From Micrasema longulum (Eukaryota > Arthropoda > Insecta > Trichoptera > Brachycentridae): a stretch of DNA of 64,000 bases. This document shows, in pieces, positions 11,936 to 21,999 of this stretch (position 1 is its first letter; the number at the start of each line of letters is the position of its first letter). The notes beneath the pieces were generated by a model. That model searched no databases, was not told the origin of the DNA, and was given only the letters and a program-made list of their open reading frames with translations. Made by a program: the position numbers and the translations under genes. The stretch spans positions 1 to 64,000 of the forward strand of contig JAGVSM010002967.1 of assembly GCA_022494885.1 (NCBI GenBank), given 5' to 3'.

Positions 11936-12139
11936 ATGGATAGCGGAGCTGGGTAGAAGTAAAATGGATTGTCTCATTCGCCCAAACCAATATTGAAATC
12001 ACCTTTTTTTTCTTGTAATGTGCGTTTTATAATACTATGTTGATTTCAATTGTGTACCTTTTATTGACATATATTTTTATTCTAAATTAGTATTTTTCTA
12101 ACTTCTTCTAATTTAAAGATTCTTTCAATATAACTTATA

Positions 12140-12530
12140 CGAAAAAATGCACTTCTGTTATCTCCAGCTCTCTTATCGTATATACCCATATATTTCCTAC
12201 TAATATGTAATGATGAATATTCATATATATAATTTATTTTCTTACTCTTCTTAATTCATTTTTATTTTTTGCTACTTTTGTGTAAAATGCATGTCTGTCT
12301 TTATATTCAAAAATGCACTTCTGTTTTTTCCACTGCAATATAATATGTATGTGCTATATGTTATGTGTACCCATATATTTTATACTAATATGTAAAGATG
12401 ATTTTTATCATATTTTTCTTTTGAAAATCATTTTTATTTTTTGCTACTTCTGTTTAAAATACATGTCTGTCTTTATTTGTAGATATGTATGTAAAACATG
12501 ATAAAGCCTACAAGGCGTTTAAATAAATAA
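12140..12530 (+). repeat. 166-bp tandem duplication ending in a LINE-like tail
   Basis: The block AAAATGCACTTCTGTT at about 12144 recurs at about 12310. The two units share ACCCATATATTT, ACTAATATGTAA and TTTTTGCTACTT blocks in order, then CATGTCTGTCTTTAT. The second unit ends in GGCGTTTAAATAAATAAAAT, which resembles a LINE 3' tail. It probably represents duplicated 3' untranslated sequence of a LINE. Confidence 0.65.
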
Positions 12531-12584
12531 AATAATTCAAATAATATAGGTAAACATACATGAAATATAAACATAAATAGGTGC

Positions 12585-12682
12585 GAAGGTTTTCACGGTC
12601 ACAGTTATCAATGCGTTTCTTTTTTGGGTGATACCGTGTGTTGGATTTGTTCCGACGTTTCGGCTACCATTGCAGGAGCCAT
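12585..12682 (-). mobile_element. Penelope-like terminal repeat fragment (family A)
   Basis: The region shares GGATTTGTTCCGACGTTTCG and GGCTACCATTGCAGGAGCCA almost exactly with 17345-17402, which precedes Penelope-like coding sequence. On the minus strand it keeps the GGCT/AGCC helix with its CC/GG extension, followed by GAAAC, but the CTGAAGA half of the hammerhead-like core is replaced by unrelated sequence. Confidence 0.6.
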
Positions 12683-12773
12683 CTAATTAACCTGAACTCT
12701 GCACGACTGTTAATGGCTGAATTGCTATTCTCAAATAAAAATCCTGGACAAGAAAGTCGAATAGAGATTAATC

Positions 12774-12838
12774 CGCCTTGTAGGTTTCCATGCAAGAGGT
12801 CTCGGGTTCGATTCCCGACATGATAGATATGAAATATA
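12774..12838 (+). mobile_element. tRNA-derived SINE, B-box fragment
   Basis: CCATGCAAGAGGTCTCGGGT followed by TCGATTCCCGACATG is the SINE B-box region. The head upstream of it is missing, and the copy ends where a foldback element (12838 onward) begins. Confidence 0.65.
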
Positions 12839-13085
12839 CAGAGTGTTCTTTAAACCCTATCACATCCGAAACCACGATGATCAGTATGAGCAAGAAGACA
12901 TATTGGCACATTAAAATATTTTTTAGAACAACTAAAATCTTAAAAAATAAAATATAGAAAAAAAACAAATGGTTGCTTACTTCTGCAGGGGAGAAACGAG
13001 GAGGGGGGAGGGGGAAGTCTGAACCACACGGCCGCGTCCCCCTCGCTGTCACGAATCTTGACGTCACAATTTTCAAGGCCAAACA
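12838..13085 (+). mobile_element. Foldback DNA element, family MITE-A, one end
   Basis: The block starting TATACAGAGTGTTCTTTAAA matches the left terminus of the element at 20955-25190, with the shared ACCACGATGATCAGTATGAG and AAGAAGACATATTGGCAC blocks and the ATGGTTGCTTACTTCTGCAG interior. The opposite end is not recognisable, so this is a half element. Because no LINE sits in it, it shows what the MITE-A interior looks like without one. Confidence 0.7.
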
Positions 13086-13899
13086 TGTCGCGTTTTTATG
13101 GATACATATTTTTGAACTATCTTATTTTAAAAGTTATGCATGAAAACATTTATCCACAATATGAATATTGATTTTTAAAATACGATTATTTTTTCTATTC
13201 CATATTTTAACGGTATTCGTAGTATGTGATATTTCATTTTTTGGATCCCAGTAAAAAGTATCCTTTGGCCGTGTACTAGGACGAAAAATCTCCACCATTT
13301 GATTTTTCATGAAATGTTTGTATTTTGCCTGCCTTGTATCTCCGAAAATATTACTTCCATAAAAAAATATATGCGATTTTTTTTATAGATCATTTTTATT
13401 ACTTCAATTTATTAAAACAACATTTTTCGGTAGGACTGAAAATTTCGGAGTTATTTGTGAAAAACCGTGAAAAGGAACCTTTAACCCCCTCCCCCCTTGC
13501 CCTTAGCAGTCCACTACCCTCGGGGACTTCCAGTATGTAATGCAGTAGATACCAACAAACAATCATGCCAAGTTTCAAAACATCGGGCTTTTTCTCCCTC
13601 GCAGTCTAATTTGCCTGAGCCATACTGTCGTGCTGGAAAATTAGAATAAGGTAAATGTACTGACCATGTGTATTTGATCGATCACAAATTGATAATACTG
13701 TAGTGAGAAACAATGCTACCTTTTAAATTCTCCTGTTATTATCGTGGTTTGATTAAATATATTATTACATTTTCGCTTAATGACTTTAAAAAAAAATCAT
13801 AGTGAATATTTATTTATTAAGGAAATTATAGTCTTTATATAAAATAAGATACAAAAGAACAATTAAAAAATGTAAGACCAATTACAGATTTCACACTAA

Positions 13900-14340
13900 T
13901 TTATTATGAATGCAGGAGGAGAGGGGAAACATAATATTAAAAACAATTTATATCATTTCGTCATTTGAATTTTAACAAAAAGGTTTCTAACTTTTTACTA
14001 AGCTCTTTATTGTACCATTTTTAATACAATTTACAAGTTTTAAGCAAATATATTATTTTCATACTTCGGCACCCATACACACGCACCCTCTCCCTCATTC
14101 ATTCCCACACGCACATGTATCCTCTCCCTCATTCATTCACGCATACACACATTCACATACACATGAATACAAACGTCACACAAATACAATTACTAAACTT
14201 CTTTTCTTATATATTATGTGTCATTATATTTACAGTGGATTTTTTTGATTGGCTTTAGTATTGTTAAGATTTTTCTAATTATTTTGTTTATGTAATAGCT
14301 GTAAAAATCCCAAATAAAATAAAATAAATAAATAAATAAT
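13900..14340 (+). mobile_element. LINE 3' end with (AAATA)n tail
   Basis: It is the inverted partner of 8770-9300. It runs through a CACCCTCTCCCTCATTCATT repeat pair and a TTACAGTGGATTTTTTTGAT block, and ends in AAATAAAATAAATAAATAAA at 14310-14338. A tail of short AT repeats and the lack of 5' coding sequence fit a 5'-truncated LINE insertion. Confidence 0.6.
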
Positions 14341-14514
14341 TTAATTCTAAAAAAGTAAAATTATGAATATTAAATAAAAAGTACATAGAAGAGAGAAGAC
14401 ATCCCTCTTTCTCTGCTTCCATGAACATTTATATTTCTTTGTAAAATTTCACAACCAACAATAATTCATTAGATGCAGGTAGTAGATGCACATATGACTA
14501 AGTATAAATTAAGA

Positions 14515-14860
14515 GTTGAAATCAAAAGTTTAAATTAAAATTAAAGTTAAAAGTTAAAATTAAAGTTAAAAGTTAAAATTTAAATTTAAAATTAAAAGTT
14601 AAAATTAAAAAGTTAAAATTGAAATCAAAAGTAAAAGTTAAAATTAAAAGTTAAAATTAAAATTAAAGTTAAAAGTTAAAATTTAAAGTTAAAATTAAAA
14701 GTTAAAATTAAAAAGTTAAAATTGAATTCAAAAGTAAAAGTCAAAATTAAAATTAAAAGTTTAAATTAAAATTAAAGTTAAAAGTTAAAATTTAAAGTTA
14801 AAATAAAAAGTTAAAATTAAAAACTTAAAATTGAACGATAAAATTAAAAGTCGAATTAAA
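14515..14860 (+). repeat. AT-rich minisatellite
   Basis: About 340 bases are built from irregular units of AAAGTTAAAATTAAAAGTTA type. Longer periodicity is visible too: a block containing AAAAAGTTAAAATTGAAATC recurs about 110 bases later as AAAAAGTTAAAATTGAATTC. It is a low-complexity array without coding potential. Confidence 0.9.
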
Positions 14861-14869
14861 AAATCAAGC

Positions 14870-15410
14870 AGGAGATAAATTTAAAATGTCTTTAACAGAT
14901 CTAATAAAAATATGGTATTTGCAATGCAATATGTCGATGTCACTAAAACTGTCATCATAGGTAATCTGTATTCTTCGAAGAGTGCAATTTTTAAAATAAT
15001 TAGTCATTGAGTTAGGAATGTCAAAGAGTACAGATTGACGAGCTCTACGGACAGGGACTCGAAATGAAATGCCTCTAACAATTTCTGGGCTATCAATTAG
15101 GTTATTAACAATTTTGTAGAGAAAGCTCATATCCAACGTGGTACGCCGAGTTGCGAGATTTTGAACCTTTTGAAAATTAGCGGACTCAGTCCTACTTGAA
15201 AATGAAACATTATTTTTGAAATCTAATTGTCTGAGAAAAAAAAAAAAGAGTTTTGAATATGTTCAATACGATTTTTGTAAGTATTATCTTGAGGATTCCA
15301 AATCGGCGAACCAAACTCTTGGACACTACGTACATATGGAAAAAAAAGTTTTCTTAATGCGTCAATTCTTGTGAAAGGTTTGGTTGATCGTATGACAAAC
15401 CCTAACATTT
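14870..15410 (-). mobile_element. LINE ORF2 C-terminal region with frameshift
   Basis: The minus strand encodes LGFVIRSTKPFTRIDALRKL, then FFPYVRSVQEFGSPIWNPQD and RIEHIQNSF, then in a second frame DMSFLYKIVNNLIDSPEIV and FRVPVRRARQSVLFDIPNSM. The 'LxYxSxIWxP....RIExIQ' block followed by a 'RxS/R' block is the standard region after the fingers and palm in Jockey/CR1-like LINEs. A frame break near 15235 and the lack of the catalytic domain show truncation and decay. Confidence 0.75.
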
Positions 15411-15841
15411 ATGCGAAACTAAAGTATGCGAACTAGTCTTTATGAACAGTTTCGAAAAGGGGTGAGCGCTTTCATTAATTTATTATCAAAACCAAATCAT
15501 CTAAGATATTGATTTAAACGCTTCTTTGAATAAAACGCATTTAATGCGTTTTTTTTAGACATACACAGATGGTAGATGTCATAATAAAATGGATCGTTTG
15601 CAGTTGAAAGCTAAAAAACAATAAGTGTCATTAAAACGTCACACTTGTTTGTATGCGCCATTCGTTTATTTTCGTTTCGTATAAAAACATTTGGTCACAA
15701 CTTTTTTTTTTAATAACACGCTGATTCTCTATTTAGAGGCTTGTCAGTAGGTGAGAAAGAGGGGATATGGAAGGAGATTATACAAAATAGACCACAACAC
15801 ACAGATCAGTTATTAAGAAAAAAAACTTTCTTGCATTTTTT

Positions 15842-15925
15842 TTATTTCAACTGGAATCGAACCCGCGAGGGTCATTTTCACAGTTGGGCGTCTGACAAAC
15901 GTGTGAACGCGTGGCTTATTTTTTT
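15842..15925 (-). repeat. tRNA-like sequence
   Basis: On the minus strand it contains a B box (GGGTTCGATTCCAG) about 50 bases after AAGCCACGCGTTCAC, and CAACTGTGAAAATGACC lies between. I could not draw a full cloverleaf with a clean acceptor stem, so I read it as a tRNA pseudogene or the head of another SINE, not a working tRNA gene. Confidence 0.35.
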
Positions 15926-16421
15926 TAAATAACCTTTCTATTAGTTTAGGAAGTCAGATTTTTCAATTGGTGCCTAAGTAAGAACCGACTAAAACCGGTT
16001 TTCCTAATAGACACGTGGTAATTAACGATCTGTTAGTCGCAGAATACGGATAAAGTATGGTATTTATTTTATGGTTAATTAAATCATAAAATTAGACATT
16101 GAAAAATAAACAATATCGAAGACGGCAGATTGACATTCATTTCAACAAAGAAGAAGAAAGGTTTTATTTAGTTATGTACAGCATATAAGTCCCAACTCCA
16201 TGGGACTAAAAGTTCTGTGTTGAGTTGGCACGAATAATTAGTTGACAAGACATACGAGTATATCACCACTAATATTATATAGGATTAGAAACATAAATAA
16301 AACAAAGAAAACATAGATAAACTAACTGTTTTACAAAATAAAGCCTTTAGAATCATTTTGAAAAAAAACATAGGGAACTGCATTGTTAAATCAAATGCAG
16401 CTTATTTCGATCATCTGTCAC

Positions 16422-16592
16422 AGGAAGGAAATGTGATCAGTCGTACGCTTCAGGTGCGAGTCCAGGGATAGTAAAATACTTTTAAAATAAGTAAAAAACA
16501 ACCTCAAAAAACAAATATTTTATGTAAACTTTCCCGGTAATCGAACCCCTCGACCTCAAGCATGGTATGTGAACCCGCCAGCCACTTTACCA
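16422..16592 (-). mobile_element. tRNA-derived SINE, decayed copy
   Basis: The minus strand keeps CATGCTTGAGGTCGAGGGGT then TCGATTACCGGGA, a damaged B box, the TTTACATAAAATATTTG body and the ACTGATCACATTTCC block. Its neighbour at 16753-16900 is the tail half of another copy in the opposite direction. Confidence 0.6.
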
Positions 16593-16752
16593 AGATGCGG
16601 ACATTTCTCTACACGATTTCGTTTTTAATACTCTTTTTTTTTATCATGTCTAAAAATACGTATTATAAAAATGTTCCATTTTTCGTAAAGAAAATTAAAT
16701 TTTACTATTTACGTGGACAATTGAGGATGATTTTATTAACTTCGCATTGTAA

Positions 16753-16900
16753 TACTAGCCCTGGAATGGCACCCGAAGTGTAAGACTGATCACCTTACCT
16801 TCCATGTTACAAAAATAATCCAGATACGTTGAAATTGGAGAACCAATGCAGTGCCCTATGCACAACTGGGTGCGGATAAGGAAGTGATGATGATAATGAA
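16753..16900 (+). mobile_element. tRNA-derived SINE, 3' half
   Basis: It runs from AGCCCTGGAATGGCACCCGA through GACTGATCACCTTACCTTCC and CCAATGCAGTGCCCTATGCA to a GATGATGATAATGA tail. The tRNA-like head is absent. This is the usual result of partial reverse transcription. Confidence 0.7.
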
Positions 16901-17334
16901 AAGAGGTTAACTACTTTGTGCAATAAATGAGTTAACATTGCAATTAATGTTAGTTTTTTATCGTCTTCGTACAGGTTCAATAGATTTTATTTAGAAACTC
17001 TTGTCTCAACACGATAAACAGAAACTTGGATTTACACCGAAGTAATGATTATTGACTGTTGTAGTGTTGTTATTTTTTTCCAATAATAAAAATACACAAA
17101 GCAAAGCTATAATTGAAACCTTGTTTGCGTGATTATCCGCAGTATGAAATAGTGTGTAAATATATGATTCATGCCCTATGCTTCAAGAGTTGTTATAAAC
17201 GTAGCCCCATAGGAAATAATCCATCGGTGTGCCATTATCAAAAATATTTGGGACGCTTTAGTGAAAAAATACCCTTAAACACCAATAAAGAGAAAACGAA
17301 ATTAAATAAAAAAAACATTCCTTATCAATATGTA

Positions 17335-18760
17335 TCTTTTTTGGGTGATCCCGTGTAAGTTGGATTCGTTCCGACGTTGCGGCTACCATTGCAGGAGCCA
17401 TCTTCAGGGTAAACTGTGTGTTTTGCAAAAAAAAATGTGTTTATAGACTGCATACCTACCATATGTACGAAATGTCACTGAAAGGATAGCCAAAGTGCTT
17501 AAGAATTGGAACTGTGGAAAAAAAGACCACTTATTTTCTTATTTAACCCAAAAGACAAGAAACCCCTCGAAACTGAAGAAGTTTATAAACTAACCTTCGC
17601 CTTGACGGTATAGTTGAAGATAAATTCTCTCTAGGGATTACTAAGATACACTACCGACCCCCTACCTTCAAGTTTTGGGTACGTACATAGATATGAAACG
17701 AGGGGAATCCTACGTCACGACACACATATCTAATAACTGAAATGACATAGCTTCAGTATGACGTTAAAGTTAAAGATAAAAGTCTCCCGATCGACTACTA
17801 ACATACACTAACGATCCCTCCACCATCAAGTTTTGATATAAATACATTGGTTTATATCGTTGTACCAAAAATTTTGTTCCACCGAGCAATTTTTCCTTTA
17901 ATAAAGATTTACTTAAATTTTGATCGTTTTGAGGTTGGCACTTTTTTTCTTAAAGGCCTATTCAAAATATAAGAGAGAAATAAGTCACTTTTAAAGTCGA
18001 ATTAAATTCTGACATAACTGTCAGTTTCCGAAATGAGTGGCCAGATGCCAAAAATAATGTCGTTAAATTCTGCCCTATTAACATATAAGAGTATCTAGAC
18101 GTAAGAAAGTTGCTACTATAAAAAAATAATTAGTTATTAAATTTTTCCGTCAGTTTCACGATCTTCCGGAGTGAACGTATTGAGACGTTAAAGGCGCTGG
18201 CTTTGTAGTCGCTCGGTAGATAAATACAGACGATATAAAGCATATCGTCTTGGCAAGTGTAAAAAGTCTTTTAAAAATCATGTTCAAGCGAGCGTTTTTT
18301 GCTTGAATTGGGATTTATTGGAGTTTATAATCGCTTTGAAGGGGCACTTTCTATCACAGAAGTATATTTACAATATAAATGAGAACTATTTTAAATGTTA
18401 ATGAAGTAAAGAACGCGGACTAATTTTTGCGGTCATTCATTGGTTCGTTTCGATCATATGATGTCGATATGGCAAGTAGGTAGAACATACCGAAGAAGAT
18501 ACAGATAGTACAGAAGTTAAGTATACCGACTCGTTATATACAGATGAAGATAGCGTTCGTAATTGAGGCCCTGGCAAGGATGTGATAAAGTGCACGTTGG
18601 ACAAACAGTTTTTTCAATTACTGAACATAGAGGAGCGTGTAAACTAGGGCACCCTGAAAAATCTGCAATAGCAGAACACTTTATAGACACAGGACGTCTT
18701 TTCGCATTCGAATAGAATATTGGTAACAGTGACCGTAAAAACCTATGCACCTATGAAACA
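17335..18760 (+). mobile_element. Penelope-like element remnant (family A)
   Basis: A terminal-repeat segment at 17341-17410 is followed by coding remnants in Penelope order. YVRNVTERIAKVLKNWN (about 17464) and NPKDKKPLETEEVYKLTFAL (about 17546) form the linker between reverse transcriptase and endonuclease. Far downstream, VGQTVFSITEHRGACKLGHP and EKSAIAEHFIDTGRLFAFE (18590-18715) are the C-terminal half of the GIY-YIG endonuclease. About 900 bases of unrelated sequence (17640-18560) separate the two, so there is an insertion or rearrangement. The reverse-transcriptase core is absent. Penelope-like elements use a GIY-YIG nuclease fused to a telomerase-like reverse transcriptase. Confidence 0.75.
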
Positions 18761-18782
18761 ATCATTCTTTTCACTTCCGCTC

Positions 18783-19030
18783 CTAGGTGGAGCATGTGGA
18801 CATCACCAGACGCCTCCGGAAGACCCTATCGCCAGCCCGCACTCTCGCCTCCTCCCGCGTCAATTCCAACGGTGGACGGTGAGAGCCCGCAGGTGTGAAG
18901 AAAAGGCAACTCGGGTTCAGGTTCTCCTGAGGCATGCGCAGCACGTGTCCAAGCCACGTCCACCGCCGCATCCTCTGCTGGCTGCTGCGTCCTTTCTCGG
19001 ACTTCAACGTTAGTTATGAAATCGAACCAC
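18783..19030 (-). mobile_element. RTE-like LINE C-terminal fragment
   Basis: The minus-strand frame reads SSQQRMRRWTWLGHVLRMPQ, then LTREEARVRAGDRVFRRRL. The RRWxWLGHVLRM motif is characteristic of the C-terminal part of RTE- and I-like LINE proteins. GC content is clearly higher than in the flanks. It is the same family as 7690-7930, which lacks an intact frame. Confidence 0.75.
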
Positions 19031-19729
19031 TTTATGCCTAATACTCTGCTCGAGCACTTACTCTTAAAACTCGGAAGTTAGGTGTTTTGAGTATTGGAAC
19101 GTGCCAAGATTCGCGCACATATAAGAGTAGGTACTAGCATTTTACGAGAGTTGAATAATCGGCATTTCGTTTGATCGAGTATAGAGAGTTTCAGAATAAT
19201 CCTTATAACTAAGCAAAAAACGGAACTTATTTTAAATAAGTACTTACTTAAATCGTTTTTTAAATGACGTTTAATATTCGTGGGGAAGAAAAGAATATAA
19301 TATTTTATTATTTCACGTTTTCCGTCATCTGTTTTTTGATTAAAAATAATGTTCCCTCAGTGGGTTCCTATGCCTAGGGGAAAAAATACAAAATTTTGAT
19401 TCATGCCCTAAATACGAGTACATAGTGAACCAAATTTACTTATATTTTTTTTAGTTTATTTTTATTGATTTATCAAAAGCGTACAAAAATTGTTCTACTG
19501 AACTGCATAAAAGCTTATAGTTAAGTTCTAATATACATAATCTTATCCCTTAAATTCTTTAAACATATAAAAATTCTTATTATCATGGAAAAAAAGAAAA
19601 ATATGTACATCGACAATAAAAAATTGTCCAAATAAAAAAGGAAAACACAAAAAAAACTTTAATATAAAAAAACACGTTCTAAAAGCCAGATTCTCAGCAG
19701 ACGTCTTTCTCTTGAGCCAGATAAGTTTT

Positions 19730-19970
19730 TTTTATTTTTTCATATTTAATGGGAGCATATTATACATTTTTGGTATATTGTACTCTAGTGTTCTTTTCCC
19801 GTATTTATTATAGAATTTAGGGAGAGCTGGTCCATCTACACTAGTGAACCGAGTATTATATACATGCTCCAATTTATTTCTATATTCAGATAGAGGCGCA
19901 TGCTGAGAAACCAGCTTGGACCATAATAAAGCTCTAACGGATAAAATATTTATAGATTTATACATAAAGA
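19730..19970 (-). mobile_element. LINE ORF2 extreme C-terminal tail
   Basis: The minus strand encodes MYKSINILSVRALLWSKLVS, then EHVYNTRF and YNKYGKRTLEYNIPKMYNML. The 'xYNTRx ... GKRxxxYxxPKxYNxLP' layout is the tail found after the reverse transcriptase of CR1/Jockey-like LINEs. The open frame simply ends after KMYNMLPLNMKK, near the natural C-terminus. Confidence 0.65.
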
Positions 19971-20699
19971 TGTTGGAGTATCGTGTCGCTGACAGTACAA
20001 TTTTTTTTTAGTAAATATTTTTTTTTCAATTAATAACCTAACAGTACAAATAAAAACACTTTTTTCCCTATTAGGCCGGATCTAATCCTCAATCTGTGCG
20101 CAACCCACCTCCATTATCCACTTCTCGACAGCAATTTTACAATGCGAGTACTAACTAATCGTCCTCATGGACAATATAAGTTGGTTATACACTTTAATCG
20201 AGAAGTGGACTATCCTCTTCGACTGAATGCCGTCATAATTTTTAATTGTTTGTACAGCATCAGGGAGTGTCTAATAACTATAGTATTTGTGCTTTGTGTC
20301 ATGGGAGGTAGTGAATATTATTCGAATACATAATAGTAGAACCTTTTCATAAATTTATTCAACAAATACAACAATACTTTTTTTTTATATGTCTATAATA
20401 TAGACATATAAAAATGATGTATACCTCACATGTGTACATATTATGTATACCTCTATAATCTTTAAAAAAAATAATTATAGTAACATTTTCAAATGAGCAT
20501 ATAAGGTTATAAATTAAATGTGTAATACAACAACAAAAATTCCTATTTTTGTCTATGTCATATTATGTTGCGATATTTTCGGCAACACAAGTATTATAAG
20601 TATTTACAAGAACAAGATGACAAAAATACTTGACTTATTACCTCCATATGTTCGATATAATATTTACTTATCACTGTTCAAATAAAAAGGATAGAATTC

Positions 20700-20875
20700 A
20701 TTAGTTAATTATACCTCGATAAAGAAGCTTGCGTAGCTTTGAAACGGGTCAGTGGAAAATAAGAATAAGTGGTTAAAAACAAAGTTGTTTTATATTTATT
20801 TTAGCGAAAATGTATTTTACTATGGGTCTTACTTATAAACCTGGTATAAAGTTACGCCTAGGCGAAGTCTGTTCT
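20700..20875 (+). repeat. Left arm of long inverted repeat (Penelope-like family C)
   Basis: The block from about 20735 to 20872 is the inverse of 25283-25420. TTTTAGCGAAAATGTATTTT and TGGGTCTTACTTATAAACCT are identical in both arms. The segment 20714-20750 carries GAAGC/GCTTT arms followed by GAAACGGGTC, a Penelope-type terminal-repeat motif also found at 60731-60765. The hammerhead-like core here is degenerate, because a CTCGATAAAG sequence replaces CTGANGA. Confidence 0.7.
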
Positions 20876-20961
20876 AATTAACATAAAAATAATTTTAAAA
20901 AATCTGAAAATGCCAACCGGTTTTAAAAATATGAAAAAAACATGTTGACTTATTATACAGG

Positions 20962-21924
20962 TTGTTCTTTAAACCCTGTCACACCCGAAACCACGATGAT
21001 CAGTATGGGCAAGAAGACATATTAGCATATTTAAAAAATATTTGGAACAAAGAATTTTTTTTTAAATTAAATATTACACTAAAATATACACTTACTATAG
21101 AACTACAATTGCTTACTGATAAATATGAAGAATTAGTAAAAAGTAAGAAAGAAGAACGTGATGAATTAATCAACAATCAAAAGGTTGTTGAAAATATTGA
21201 ACCGAAATTGACAAATCGAAAAATTAAATCCAACAAAATAATAACAAATAGTAATAAGAAAAAGAAAAAGAAGGATGAGTCAAATAATGAAACAAACGAT
21301 ACAATATCAACAGCTGATGATGAAACTAATGATACTTCACAAATTGATAAATACACAAAAAAAAAGAAAAAAGAAAAAAAACTAACAGAAAATAATCTAC
21401 ATTTAATACAAAAAGAAGATAATATGCAGAAAATGAATATTCTTATAATAGGAGATGAAAGAGGAAAAAAAATCAGGAGAACCATTGAGCAAAATATATC
21501 TAATAATGTTCACTGCTGTAGCAACATTTATCCAGAAGCTACCTTAGAAAATTATGCTTCTAACATTATATCACAATCAAATACATTTACAATGGAAGAT
21601 ACTGTAATACTACTACTGGGACAAAATGAGACATCCCCTATTCAATTTCTAAGTTATTTATACTATATACTAGATAATCTTAAACATACAAAAGTATATA
21701 TTTACTCTGTCTATAAGAATGATTTCCTTAACACCTTAAAACTAAATATAGAAATTAGAAAACTGGCAAAACTACATGAAAACTGTAAATTCATAGGACC
21801 AATATATCACGAAAAAATGAAATTTTATGAAAAGCAAATATTAAAAGAGCGAACAATGTATGAAATGGTTACTACATTGAATAAAATGTATAAATTTGAA
21901 TCACAAGCTAATTACATCCTGTGA
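20962..21924 (+). pseudogene. LINE ORF1 protein fused to MITE-A sequence (320 codons)
   Basis: The open frame has a lysine-rich, probably coiled-coil region (about residues 50-150, with KKKKKK runs) and a C-terminal domain starting MNILIIGDERGKKIRRTIE with VILLLGQNE further on. The layout GD(S/E)...LLGxNE resembles the SGNH-esterase-like domain of CR1-type ORF1 proteins, but the usual GDS serine is glutamate here. The first ~35 codons (20962 to about 21070) come from the flanking MITE-A repeat, not from the LINE, so the true ORF1 start is missing: the insertion was 5'-truncated inside ORF1. It lies 75 bases upstream of ORF2. Function inferred: RNA-binding chaperone of the LINE particle. Confidence 0.65.
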
Positions 21925-21999
21925 CAAGAAAATGTAAATAAAATCAATGAGCTTGATCATTTAGACAGACATAAATCTAAACAATCAGAGGAGAAAAAA

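Noticed and set aside
15842..15925. Functional tRNA gene
   Set aside because: Only the B box is convincing, and no complete cloverleaf can be drawn.
21177..21485. Minus-strand frame across the LINE ORF1
   Set aside because: It is the phenylalanine/serine-rich antisense shadow of the lysine-rich ORF1.
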